Shown here: positions 38,591 through 44,878 of the stretch, one piece after another
Numbering within the stretch: the stretch's first letter is position 1
Layout of the letters: every line of letters starts with the position of its first letter
IMG/VR virus record: IMGVR_UViG_3300017605_000087
Span: 23,173-87,172 of that record
Strand: one strand, 5' to 3'
Source: a virus
Length of the DNA stretch: 64,000 nt
Notes under the pieces: model-generated
The model's database searches: none
What the model was told of the DNA's origin: nothing
Seen by the model: the letters and a program-made list of their open reading frames with translations, nothing else
Program-made: the position numbers and the translations under genes

Positions 38591-38908
38591 CTATGTTCCT
38601 GTTCTAAGAACCGTTAAGTTCCCTAGTTTCATAGATATTGGATTTATATTTAGAGCTTCTACTTTTCTACGTTCAATAGTATTAGCCATCCTTACTTTGG
38701 TTGGTTTTTTTTTAAACTCTTTTGTAACCACTTTACCAATGTAAGGAAACTTCATTCCTTCTCCTTTTGCTAAAGATTCATAACCAGTTTCAAATTGGCA
38801 ATCAATAGCTAAAGCAATCTGTTCTAATGATAGTTCATATCCGAACTCCTGACGGAACTCTTCTTGAATATCAAGTAACATTTTGTTTATATGTTGATTC
38901 TTTTCCAT
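38591..38908 (-). CDS. IHF/HU-like DNA-binding protein (105 aa)
   Basis: The ATG at 38908 (MEKNQHINKMLLDIQEEF) is chosen because a strong promoter at 38940-38971 would start transcription inside the longer frame that begins at 38962. The core LSLEQIALAIDCQFETGYE followed by KFPYIGKV resembles the helix-helix-beta start of phage IHF/HU relatives, with a basic tail (KEFKKKPTKVRM). As first gene of the leftward arm it may organise DNA or regulate the divergent region. Confidence 0.55.
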   Translation of the reverse strand: MEKNQHINKMLLDIQEEFRQEFGYELSLEQIALAIDCQFETGYESLAKGEGMKFPYIGKVVTKEFKKKPTKVRMANTIERRKVEALNINPISMKLGNLTVLRTGT

Positions 38909-38939
38909 TATTACTGATTCTTTATATAAAAGATTAACG

Positions 38940-38971
38940 CAAATGTAAGTTACTTGTTTCACTTATCCAAA
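38940..38971 (-). promoter_or_regulatory. Main leftward promoter
   Basis: On the minus strand: TTTG (38971-38968), 20 nt, TACATTTG (38947-38940), an exact consensus match. It leaves a 31-nt leader before ATG 38908 and would drive the whole left arm. Confidence 0.75.
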
Positions 38972-39068
38972 TGTTTTTGGACATTTCTTTCAAATTTAAC
39001 ATTTATCTACTCATATTTATAAAGATACATAGATTTAATATAGGGTTGCATCATCTAGGTTATTTAGT

Positions 39069-39101
39069 TTTGATTGGACTACATATTAATATGTATGTTT
39101 T
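39069..39101 (+). promoter_or_regulatory. Possible rightward promoter (one mismatch)
   Basis: TTTG (39069-39072), 21 nt, TATGTTTT (39094-39101), one mismatch to TAnnTTTG. It would give a leader of about 270 nt containing the hairpins before the 39377 gene. Confidence 0.35.
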
Positions 39102-39233
39102 GATTTTCAAAAATTAAAATAATTTTTTGAATGTTTTGGGTAGAAGCGTACCCCACCCTAATATACACCCCGCCAACTCAAAACGGGATACAAGTACCCC
39201 GTATCCTTGATTCACTCCCAACTTAGTTCTGAG

Positions 39234-39285
39234 GAGTATTTGGGATTTATACATATAATAAGGTATAATTCCATCGAGAATACTC
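39234..39285. repeat. Long two-step inverted repeat
   Basis: The outer arms are GAGTATT (39234-39240) and AATACTC (39279-39285). The inner arms are GGATTTATAC (39243-39252) and GTATAATTCC (39263-39272) with one mismatch. It would fold as a stable RNA hairpin or act as a DNA cruciform. Confidence 0.65.
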
Positions 39286-39328
39286 TTTCCGAGTAAAGTA
39301 AGACATCGAGAAGGTCTTGCACATGGTA

Positions 39329-39344
39329 TCATAACATGTTATGA
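39329..39344. promoter_or_regulatory. 16-bp perfect palindrome, operator candidate
   Basis: TCATAACATGTTATGA is its own reverse complement. It sits 13 bp left of the -7 box of the leftward promoter at 39357-39389 and 33 bp upstream of ATG 39377, so a dimeric repressor here could control both directions. Confidence 0.6.
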
Positions 39345-39356
39345 AGTATGACAATT

Positions 39357-39389
39357 CAAATGTAAATTAGATCGTTATGGAAGATCAAA
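39357..39389 (-). promoter_or_regulatory. Second leftward promoter, overlapping start of the 39377 gene
   Basis: On the minus strand: TTTG (39389-39386), 21 nt, TACATTTG (39364-39357). It lies across the first codons of the rightward gene and would produce a leader or antisense-type RNA through the control region. Confidence 0.5.
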
Positions 39390-39976
39390 AAGATGTGCAA
39401 ACTATGGTTGCACCACAAGGAGATGCAAATGGAGTATTTACTCCTCAATTGAAAGCTACTGCAAAAGCTAAAGTATCAACTCTGAAATCAGCTAAAGGTA
39501 ACACCATTGTTATCTTGAAGAATGAGTTCAAACATGAGTTGTTGCAAAAGGGCACTGAAGTGCTGCAAGTAATTGGAAGTGATTTCAAACAATTACTACG
39601 TGATGCTAAAATCACATTCTTTGGATTACGTGCTGCTTGTGAAGCAGGTGAAGTAACCATGGAAATTGGAATCAAATGCACCATCAAAGGTAAACCATAC
39701 TATAAGTATGATGGTGAGTCTACGTATATCGCAGGTGAGAACGTAGAAGGAGAAGATGGTATGGAATTGCACAGAGCATCAGTGATTAAGTTCATTGTAA
39801 GTGCAAAAGGCCGTCAAATTGCAAATGCTGAGGATAAACTCGTAGAAGCTAGAAATAACTTTGAAAGACGTAATCCAAAAGCTGCTGCTGCATTCCTTTA
39901 TGGATCATTAGGAACAGTTAATGCTGCTCCTGCAAATGATGGAGATGATAAAGGATTGGATGAAGAGCCAATATAG
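39377..39976 (+). CDS. First rightward gene, unknown protein with acidic tail (199 aa)
   Basis: The sequence is a soluble alpha/beta domain followed by an Ala-rich and then acidic C-terminus (NDGDDKGLDEEPI). Acidic tails of this kind occur in single-strand DNA-binding and other recruitment proteins, but no OB-fold motif is visible. It is the first gene of the rightward arm, just after the palindrome, and has its own terminator hairpin downstream, so it is likely an early, strongly expressed gene. Function unknown. Confidence 0.7.
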   Translation: MEDQKDVQTMVAPQGDANGVFTPQLKATAKAKVSTLKSAKGNTIVILKNEFKHELLQKGTEVLQVIGSDFKQLLRDAKITFFGLRAACEAGEVTMEIGIKCTIKGKPYYKYDGESTYIAGENVEGEDGMELHRASVIKFIVSAKGRQIANAEDKLVEARNNFERRNPKAAAAFLYGSLGTVNAAPANDGDDKGLDEEPI

Positions 39977-39989
39977 TAAAACATGTGAT

Positions 39990-40015
39990 ACAGGTGGTGA
40001 GTAATCATCACCTGT
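39990..40015 (+). terminator. Hairpin terminator after the 39377 gene
   Basis: An 11-bp stem (one G-T pair), ACAGGTGGTGA/TCATCACCTGT, with a GTAA loop, followed by TATTATAT. Confidence 0.6.
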
Positions 40016-40053
40016 TATTATATCCAAAGTTGTAACCAATTAATACCATATAT

Positions 40054-40155
40054 ATGTTTGCACTAATGAGTGAAGCAGGAATGTCCATATTAGGATTTAT
40101 CTGCATTATCGCAGCAGCTATTGTTGTATCATACAGCATAGCACATTCAAGGTAA
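40054..40155 (+). CDS. Single-TM mini-protein (33 aa)
   Basis: ATG 40054 opens a 33-residue frame, MFALMSEAGMSILGFICIIA and on to HSR, with one membrane helix (about residues 10-28) and a polar end. It is preceded by the recurrent leader AACCAATTAA (40034-40043) and followed by a terminator. Such single-pass mini-proteins are common in phage early regions. Function unknown. Confidence 0.5.
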   Translation: MFALMSEAGMSILGFICIIAAAIVVSYSIAHSR

Positions 40156-40168
40156 TCACACATAACAG

Positions 40169-40192
40169 GAAATAGCTAACGCTATTTCTTTT
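40169..40192 (+). terminator. Rho-independent terminator
   Basis: A perfect 8-bp stem GAAATAGC/GCTATTTC with a TAAC loop and TTTT directly after it, 14 bp past the stop of the 33-residue gene. Confidence 0.7.
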
Positions 40193-40262
40193 AGCGGCAA
40201 ACAAACATTAGTACCAATATGTAGCACAACAAATAGTACAATAGATAAGCGAAAAATTAGCC

Positions 40263-40442
40263 ATGATTACAAAGCTCATATATTGCAAAAGATGTACATT
40301 CCCAACAAGACAGGTAATGTATAATGAAGATACACATGAATATAAATGTGTATGTGGAGAAATCAACAAAGACACCTCAATTAATGAGGAAGACAAACAA
40401 ACATCAGATGATGACAAAAATGATAAGGAAAAAGGTGAATAA
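40263..40442 (+). CDS. Small zinc-ribbon-like protein (59 aa)
   Basis: The frame starting at 40263 reads MITKLIYCKRCTFPTRQVMY, then a KCVCGEI segment, then an acidic tail (DDDKNDKEKGE). CxxC at residues 8-11 and CxC at 29-31 form a plausible four-cysteine zinc site. Likely a small regulator or adaptor; target unknown. Confidence 0.55.
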   Translation: MITKLIYCKRCTFPTRQVMYNEDTHEYKCVCGEINKDTSINEEDKQTSDDDKNDKEKGE

Positions 40443-40462
40443 CAAAAGCCGATTTCCTTTCA

Positions 40463-40515
40463 TTTTTACGTGATTTACGTAAATTTGGTAGGTGTTTTTA
40501 CGTGTTTTACGTAAA
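40463..40515. repeat. Two palindromic 21-bp repeats, operator/iteron candidates
   Basis: Copies at 40463-40483 and 40495-40515 differ at one base and lie 32 bp apart. Each is TT plus a palindrome, TTTACGT, 5 nt, ACGTAAA. Spacing of about three helical turns would place two bound dimers on one DNA face. Confidence 0.65.
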
Positions 40516-40598
40516 CCTAGTATTGATAATCAATCACTTACAAGGTTTTAGTGGACATATATATAATAGCGTTATTTTGTTTTTGAATTAAGTAGTAG

Positions 40599-40641
40599 AA
40601 CTCGATGGAGTTGCTGTGTGTACAGCAGGAGCCTTGGCTCC
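40599..40641 (+). ncRNA. Three adjacent short hairpins
   Basis: AACTC-gatg-GAGTT (40599-40612), GCTGT-gtgt-ACAGC (40613-40626) and GGAGCC-tt-GGCTCC (40628-40641) follow each other with at most one base between them. All three stems are perfect. Probably an RNA element; not a normal terminator because no T-run follows. Confidence 0.5.
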
Positions 40642-40806
40642 AATTATCAAACTATTCAAATCAACATTTCACCAAATAACATCATAAACAATTCAAATCA
40701 ATCAAATTACTTAGATTACTCAAAACAATATCGAATTACATTTAATTACTCATTATTATATGGTGTATTTATTTGTTAATTTTCTTGTTTTTAACTATAC
40801 TATTAC

Positions 40807-40828
40807 CTAAATTCGCATACGAATTTAG
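40807..40828 (+). other. 9-bp hairpin upstream of the 40870 gene
   Basis: CTAAATTCG-cata-CGAATTTAG, a perfect stem without a T-run, 42 bp before ATG 40870. It could be a leader hairpin or a protein-binding palindrome. Confidence 0.45.
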
Positions 40829-40869
40829 TTATCCAATTATCAATTCATTTAATAACTAATTCAATAAGC

Positions 40870-41112
40870 ATGGATATAAGATACACAATAATCAATGAAA
40901 AGGGTGAACCAATACATCCTACAATAAGTATTAAGAATATTGGTGGTGTATTTATTGTACCATTAATAGGAACAGATGTATTATTTGATGATGATAGTAG
41001 ATTTCCTGAATACGTGAGAAATAAATTCTTTAGAGTATCTCATGTATTATTATATATGGGTTATCATCATACAGAAGCAACATCAATTAAACTAACTGAA
41101 ATAACATTATAA
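40870..41112 (+). CDS. Unknown protein (80 aa)
   Basis: A compact mixed alpha/beta protein (MDIRYTIINEKGEPIHPTIS at the start) without membrane segments or known motif. One base separates its stop from the next ATG, so it forms a two-gene unit with the 91-residue protein. It follows a long non-coding stretch with hairpins. Function unknown. Confidence 0.6.
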   Translation: MDIRYTIINEKGEPIHPTISIKNIGGVFIVPLIGTDVLFDDDSRFPEYVRNKFFRVSHVLLYMGYHHTEATSIKLTEITL

Positions 41113-41113
41113 T

Positions 41114-41389
41114 ATGTGTTTAATTAAATCACTAGATGATCTAAATAAATATGGAGATTTATGTGATAAGATATATCACTTAATATCTGATGAAGATAGA
41201 CATACATTAATGTTTAATACAATGTTTGGAGATGTTAGGAAAAGTAGGTGTAATGATAATAATGAAGGACAAGAACGTTCATTAGGTGTAATATATGTTG
41301 GCTCATGGGCAGTTGAAGAAGCAGCAAAAGCATTTAAAGAAATGTATTTGAAGTATAGAGAGAAACATAAACTAACACACCCTATATAA
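41114..41389 (+). CDS. Unknown protein (91 aa)
   Basis: Soluble, with a helical C-terminus (AVEEAAKAFKEMYLKYREKH). Translationally coupled to the preceding gene. The next gene starts after a spacer with the AACCAATTAA...ACATAACA leader. No family recognised. Confidence 0.6.
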   Translation: MCLIKSLDDLNKYGDLCDKIYHLISDEDRHTLMFNTMFGDVRKSRCNDNNEGQERSLGVIYVGSWAVEEAAKAFKEMYLKYREKHKLTHPI

Positions 41390-41396
41390 ATACTGT

Positions 41397-41418
41397 AACC
41401 AATTAAAACAACATAACA
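41397..41418 (+). promoter_or_regulatory. Recurrent leader element (example copy)
   Basis: AACCAATTAA, then ACATAACA ending at the ATG. Near-identical copies precede ATGs at 42049, 42280, 43897, 44645 and 44909; weaker ones precede 40054, 42626, 46003 and 48031. It contains no Shine-Dalgarno sequence. It could act in translation or as a promoter for a phage RNA polymerase. Confidence 0.65.
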
Positions 41419-41961
41419 ATGAGAACATTCATGTATTTATTACTATTCACTATATGTGTATTAGTAATATCATTAAGAGTAAATGCACAACCCAATTTAA
41501 CAGTATTACAAATAGATACTGGTGTAGTAGCTTGTCATCAAGGTATGATAAGTATGACTATTGAAAATGATTCAATTGAAAATGTATCAGGTTTATTCAT
41601 GCTTGATTATTATAATTCCAATTGGATTAGTAGTAATGTCGATATATCTATTACAACACTAGATAGTATATTTGATATTACATTTAGTGGAATAGGTCAA
41701 ATAATGCACGATTATGATTCAATTAGAGTACAATATAGACATTATGCAAATAATGATACTATATTAATTGGATATTATGGTATACATTGTCCTAATCTGA
41801 GTATTGATGAATATTATACAAATGATATGAATATATCAAGTACAATATTATATAATATGTCAGGACAACCTATTAAAGATACTGATGCTTATAATATGTA
41901 TATCAAATTGATTACATATAGTAATGGTAAGCAGAGGTGGGAGAAAATATTAAAGCAGTAG
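41419..41961 (+). CDS. Secreted protein with T9SS-sorting-domain-like C-terminus (180 aa)
   Basis: Residues 1-23 are a clear signal peptide (hydrophobic core YLLLFTICVLVI, probable cut after VNA). The middle is beta-rich. The last 38 residues contain ILYNMSGQPIKD, then YIKLITYSNG and EKILKQ. They follow the pattern of the type A C-terminal sorting domain of the Bacteroidota type IX secretion system (iYN-GQ-v, G-Yi-k, Kii). I infer export to the periplasm and possibly through the host outer membrane. The domain is shorter than usual, so the T9SS reading is tentative. It may act in superinfection exclusion or surface modification. Confidence 0.6.
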   Translation: MRTFMYLLLFTICVLVISLRVNAQPNLTVLQIDTGVVACHQGMISMTIENDSIENVSGLFMLDYYNSNWISSNVDISITTLDSIFDITFSGIGQIMHDYDSIRVQYRHYANNDTILIGYYGIHCPNLSIDEYYTNDMNISSTILYNMSGQPIKDTDAYNMYIKLITYSNGKQRWEKILKQ

Positions 41962-41971
41962 TTCAGAGTAG

Positions 41972-42016
41972 AGTGTGGTACTATAATAGCGAAAGCAATA
42001 CAGGTTAGGCCACACT
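41972..42016 (+). ncRNA. Stem-loop with internal GAAA tetraloop
   Basis: AGTGTGG (41972-41978) pairs with CCACACT (42010-42016). Inside lies GC-GAAA-GC (41989-41996), a GNRA-type loop. TTTATTATT follows, so it may terminate transcription. It precedes a copy of the AACCAAT leader. Confidence 0.5.
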
Positions 42017-42048
42017 TTATTATTAGTTTAACCAATAATACACATAAC

Positions 42049-42246
42049 ATGAAAAATAATGAAGAACAATCAAACATAGAAATATGTAGCAAATGTGGAC
42101 ATGAATTAATGGACTGCAATTGTACAATAGATGATAGTGATATGGATTATTATCCAGTACACATAATGAGTAGTAAAAGTATAATTATTGACAACAATAA
42201 CTTGTTAATGAATGACTACTTTAATGTACAACATCATTATCTATAA
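42049..42246 (+). CDS. Small zinc-ribbon-like protein (65 aa)
   Basis: ICSKCGHELMDCNCTID near the N-terminus gives CxxC and CxC pairs typical of a small zinc ribbon. The remainder is acidic, then polar. It resembles the 59-residue protein at 40263 in cysteine layout but not in overall sequence. It is preceded by the recurrent leader at 42030-42048. Function unknown. Confidence 0.6.
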   Translation: MKNNEEQSNIEICSKCGHELMDCNCTIDDSDMDYYPVHIMSSKSIIIDNNNLLMNDYFNVQHHYL

Positions 42247-42279
42247 TAATATAAGTTTAACCAATTAAAACACATAACA

Positions 42280-42525
42280 ATGAGTACAACAACCATTCAA
42301 ACAATCATACCTAAAGAGATAACTAACGATCTTGATGGTGGCGATATACAACATGCTTCATTTGGATATTATGATGGTATTGAATATGCCAAACAAAATA
42401 ATTTGAAACAAACCACAACATTTAGAGAAGTAGATGAGTTTACTCATTTTATAGTATGTTGTGGTGATGTAATGGTCAGGGTTAAATCAACAGATTATCC
42501 TGATATCCCACGAAGACAAATATAA
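42280..42525 (+). CDS. Unknown protein (81 aa)
   Basis: A soluble small protein (MSTTTIQTIIPKEITNDLDG at the start) with no known motif. It has its own recurrent leader (42259-42279) and is followed by a strong terminator, so it forms a single-gene cassette. Confidence 0.6.
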   Translation: MSTTTIQTIIPKEITNDLDGGDIQHASFGYYDGIEYAKQNNLKQTTTFREVDEFTHFIVCCGDVMVRVKSTDYPDIPRRQI

Positions 42526-42566
42526 TCCCGTTCTTACACACAGTTAAGTGGTTTAGTGATGTGATT

Positions 42567-42597
42567 GAGTGCTATGCCGTAAACATAGCACTCTTTC
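42567..42597 (+). terminator. Strong rho-independent terminator
   Basis: A perfect 10-bp stem GAGTGCTATG/CATAGCACTC with a 7-nt loop, followed by TTTCTT. It separates the 42280 cassette from the next genes. Confidence 0.8.
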
Positions 42598-42625
42598 TTA
42601 AATTGAAACAAATAAAACAACATAT

Positions 42626-42922
42626 ATGAAATTTGTAGTTTACACAGTCGGAACAATTATCTGTTTAAATACCAACAAAAGATTAAATTCACAGGATAAA
42701 CCTGAAGGATTTAAAATGGAATTAGAAACAGATGAATTAACAGAAGCATTAGCTAAATTTCAGGAGTTACAAGATGCTAATCCACAAAATCCTGCACAGA
42801 ACCTATTAGATGAGAATAGTGATTGGGATAGCAAAGAGATGGATGAGGCAATAGAGAAAGCAAACTCTGAAAAGAAAGAAGAGGTTAAAGAAAAACCAGA
42901 GAGATCAACTGATGATAAGTAA
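42626..42922 (+). CDS. Acidic unknown protein (98 aa)
   Basis: The N-terminal 20 residues are hydrophobic and beta-like. The rest is Glu/Lys/Asp-rich and helical, with a disordered C-terminus (KEKPERSTDDK). The stop overlaps the next start by 11 bp, so both are coupled. The leader before it is a variant of the recurrent element. Function unknown. Confidence 0.6.
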   Translation: MKFVVYTVGTIICLNTNKRLNSQDKPEGFKMELETDELTEALAKFQELQDANPQNPAQNLLDENSDWDSKEMDEAIEKANSEKKEEVKEKPERSTDDK

Positions 42923-43361
42923 TGAACTTGAAGTTGAAATAGAAGATATTGCTGATGCCAGAGTATTTATATTAGCTGGTAATGCAATATTTACTCTAGT
43001 TGGTGAAAAGACTAGATTTACGTACAGAGTGAGAAAGAAAACTTTTAATCTTAGTAGTGAGTTCTATTATTATACAGTTGAAGTATTAACTGGAATGAAT
43101 AATAATACTGATTATACTAATATTGGAAAGATTATAGATATGGGTACAATATACAAATATACTTTAAGAAACAATGAGAAAGAAGCTCCATTAAGTGTTA
43201 GAGCATTTGCATGGTTCTTTAAAAGATTAATGTGTAAATTACCTGATATTAATAGAGTAAAATTCTATCATGTTGGAAGATGTGGTAGATGTGGAAGAAG
43301 ATTAACAACACCTGAATCAATACAAACTGGCATGGGAGAAATATGTGCTAGTAAAATGTAA
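42912..43361 (+). CDS. Protein with C-terminal zinc-binding CGRCGRxL motif (149 aa)
   Basis: The last 30 residues contain GRCGRCGRRLTTPESIQTG and end EICASKM. This is a motif I know from many phage and actinobacterial proteins (DUF6011-type), where C-C-C zinc binding is assumed. The preceding 110 residues are beta-rich and contain an Arg/Lys/Tyr-rich segment. It likely binds nucleic acid. The large structured region begins immediately after its stop. Confidence 0.6.
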   Translation: MISNELEVEIEDIADARVFILAGNAIFTLVGEKTRFTYRVRKKTFNLSSEFYYYTVEVLTGMNNNTDYTNIGKIIDMGTIYKYTLRNNEKEAPLSVRAFAWFFKRLMCKLPDINRVKFYHVGRCGRCGRRLTTPESIQTGMGEICASKM

Positions 43362-43896
43362 TATGTCTGCTAGACATGTCAATGAACTATGGTGGGACAC
43401 AACACCTAGAGTAGTAATACTCTTATGAACAGCAGTTCTCGCAACCGGAACCGTTCTTTGTATATGAACCATGATATTAGCGAGGTTAGAAACTCACATG
43501 GACTGTCGATTCGTCAACAGAAGAGAAACAGAAGGACTAAATAGTTTATTTAAAATATACTTATACAATTGGCTCTCTATATTGGGATAGTGGGAGATAC
43601 GACTGCTCCACCAGAGGACAACCGTTAAGACAACCATTTAGAGTAGGAGATGATAATGTCATGGACTCCTGTGTAAGTTGCTTCACCGAATGAGTAGCTC
43701 AACTCTATTAGGTATATATGTACGATGGATATGAAGTAAATGAAGTCGTATGAAGATAGGACATATCGGTCGCACAGTTGCCTGAGAACCAACTGATGCC
43801 CATACCGATAAGTAGCGAACCTGTTATAGTGAGGTGATAAGCTATTCCTCACTTCCCTTCGGGGATTAAAACGTAACCAATTAAATACATAACATA
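43362..43896 (+). ncRNA. Candidate large structured RNA (about 500 nt)
   Basis: A 535-bp gap with no normal gene and visibly higher GC than its neighbours. Perfect or near-perfect stems follow one another: 43363-43377; 43408-43423 (GUAA loop); 43427-43438; 43590-43611 (one bulge); 43645-43670; 43721-43750; 43764-43810 (three nested stems); 43828-43853; and 43854-43865 with a C(UUCG)G tetraloop. It ends at a copy of the recurrent leader before ATG 43897. I do not recognise it as a known phage RNA class. A 39-codon frame (43425-43544) overlaps its first third. Confidence 0.6.
43425..43544 (+). CDS. Possible basic 39-aa peptide inside the structured region
   Basis: The ATG follows a GUAA hairpin by one base. 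The frame reads MNSSSRNRNRSLYMNHDISE and continues to QQKRNRRTK, then TAG. The composition (10 Arg/Lys in 39) is plausible for a nucleic-acid-binding peptide but could be chance. Low confidence. Confidence 0.25.
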   Translation: MNSSSRNRNRSLYMNHDISEVRNSHGLSIRQQKRNRRTK

Positions 43897-44022
43897 ATGG
43901 AAACTAGAATTAAAAAGAAAGTATCTTATAATAAAGTAGGTGTACCATTTAATGCTGGAGCTTACAGATGTATAGGAGGCACAGGAAGTGGGGTTATACC
44001 AATCTTTATTTATATGAATTAA
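43897..44022 (+). CDS. Small unknown protein (41 aa)
   Basis: The frame from ATG 43897 (METRIKKKVSYNKVGVPFNA) ends with a hydrophobic IPIFIYMN tail. Its TAA lies one base before the next ATG, and it has a copy of the recurrent leader, so it is likely translated. Basic N-terminus, Gly-rich middle. Function unknown. Confidence 0.5.
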   Translation: METRIKKKVSYNKVGVPFNAGAYRCIGGTGSGVIPIFIYMN

Positions 44023-44023
44023 T

Positions 44024-44332
44024 ATGGTAAAATGTATTTGCATAGATATTTCAGACAAGCCAGAGATTATACCTAATCACATGTGGCCTGTATTAAATAA
44101 AGAGTATCACATAACATGGATTTACTACCATACTCTACAAGGAGTTCAAGGAGTTGAACTCAAAGAGATAGCTATTGAAGGCTGTCCACCTTACGAATCA
44201 TATAGATTAACAAGATTTGCATTCACCAAAGAAGGAATAGAAGAATTAATGAAACTATTCAAACAATGTACTGATGCAAATGCTGTTGATATAGATGAAT
44301 TATTTAAAGAACTAGAAGTAATAGAAGTTTAA
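44024..44332 (+). CDS. Unknown phage protein, 'CIDxSxKPxxIP' type (102 aa)
   Basis: The start CICIDISDKPEIIPNHMWP and the middle ELKEIAIEGCPPYESY resemble a family of short proteins I have seen in Bacteroidota phages and mobile elements, without known function. The C-terminus is helical and acidic. It is coupled to the 41-residue gene upstream. Confidence 0.6.
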   Translation: MVKCICIDISDKPEIIPNHMWPVLNKEYHITWIYYHTLQGVQGVELKEIAIEGCPPYESYRLTRFAFTKEGIEELMKLFKQCTDANAVDIDELFKELEVIEV

Positions 44333-44341
44333 CCGACAATT

Positions 44342-44488
44342 ATGAACAAACTAGCGCAAATGTCCAACCGAAGAGAAGAAATAGTAGTATTCTGTGCCAA
44401 AGCATTAATATTTGGTATAGTAACTACTGTTATAATAGCATTAGGAGCTGTAATGTTTATAGCATCTGCTATTTTAATCAACAATTAA
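44342..44488 (+). CDS. Single-TM mini-protein (48 aa)
   Basis: The frame from 44342 starts MNKLAQMSNRREEIVVFCAK and continues with a single 25-residue hydrophobic helix (LIFGIVTTVIIALGAVMFIA) ending ILINN. Positively charged N-terminus, so N-in topology is likely. Function unknown. Confidence 0.5.
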   Translation: MNKLAQMSNRREEIVVFCAKALIFGIVTTVIIALGAVMFIASAILINN

Positions 44489-44644
44489 ATTACTGTTACT
44501 ATGAACCAGCGCAGAGACAGTTGGGCTGGGAATGGAGGATAACTCTTAATTGAGGACATAGGTATTACCCGTAATAAACGTATTTTATGACAAGTAGTAT
44601 ATACTCTATTTACTTTAAAGTTTAACCAATTAACACATAACAAA
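44489..44644 (+). other. Non-coding spacer with short hairpins
   Basis: It contains CCAGC/GCTGG (44506-44529), a TATTA-CCCG-TAATA hairpin (44563-44576) and a 13-codon frame from ATG 44501 (MNQRRDSWAGNGG). It ends in the recurrent leader at 44624-44644. Confidence 0.4.
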
Positions 44645-44755
44645 ATGAAAACAACAACCGACAAATGGATTAGGTTTACTGTTGTTCTAACATTTACATT
44701 ATTTTACCAATTATCATGTCATATAACTACTAGCGAAAGTGAGTCAATCAACTAG
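44645..44755 (+). CDS. Small lipoprotein-like or TM peptide (36 aa)
   Basis: The frame from 44645 reads MKTTTDKWIRFTVVLTFTLF then YQLSC and a polar tail, stopping at TAG. The hydrophobic stretch followed by LSC resembles a short lipoprotein signal with Cys 25. It carries the recurrent leader. Function unknown. Confidence 0.4.
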   Translation: MKTTTDKWIRFTVVLTFTLFYQLSCHITTSESESIN

Positions 44756-44842
44756 GACTATATCTCCGAATAATGGACACGGTTCATTAAAGAAATTGAA
44801 GGGGCATGATTATTACTCATAATTATATTATATTATTAGGTT

Positions 44843-44878
44843 AAATGGTGCATGGAAGGTAAAATACATGCACCATTT
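44843..44878 (+). terminator. 12-bp hairpin before the 44909 gene
   Basis: AAATGGTGCATG (44843-44854) pairs perfectly with CATGCACCATTT (44867-44878). Only a weak T-run follows, so it could be a terminator or a leader hairpin. The recurrent leader starts 11 bp later. Confidence 0.5.

Larger units (their letters stand above)
38972..39376. promoter_or_regulatory. Divergent control region between the two arms
   Basis: No convincing gene in 405 bp. It holds a long imperfect hairpin, a 7-bp hairpin (39298-39304 with 39314-39320, one G-T pair) and a direct repeat CATCGAGAA (39272 and 39304). Inverted repeats GGATAC/GTATCC lie at 39186-39206, competing with ACGGG/CCCGT. It also holds a 16-bp palindrome and promoters in both directions. 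It is locally rich in C runs (39151-39200). It is a good candidate for the switch region or an origin. Confidence 0.7.
40443..40869 (+). other. 427-bp non-coding region with palindromes and hairpins
   Basis: No gene of normal size. It contains two 21-bp palindromic repeats, the palindrome ATTGATaATCAAT (40522-40534), a run of three hairpins (40599-40641) and a 9-bp hairpin (40807-40828). A 24-codon frame from ATG 40605 overlaps the hairpins. The rest is AT-rich sequence. A regulatory, RNA or origin role is possible. Confidence 0.6.

Noticed and set aside
39114-39332. Minus-strand 72-codon frame in the divergent region
   Set aside because: It coincides with the hairpins and palindrome region and has an implausible composition. 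The structure explains the sequence better.
43362-43896. Group I intron or tRNA cluster
   Set aside because: The gap is flanked by complete genes, not exon halves. I see no P7-type core or T-arm consensus (GTTCRANYC) in a cloverleaf context.
43625-44058. Minus-strand frames of 75 and 69 codons in the structured region
   Set aside because: They oppose a rightward operon, have no leader, and one runs into the real 41-residue gene on the other strand.
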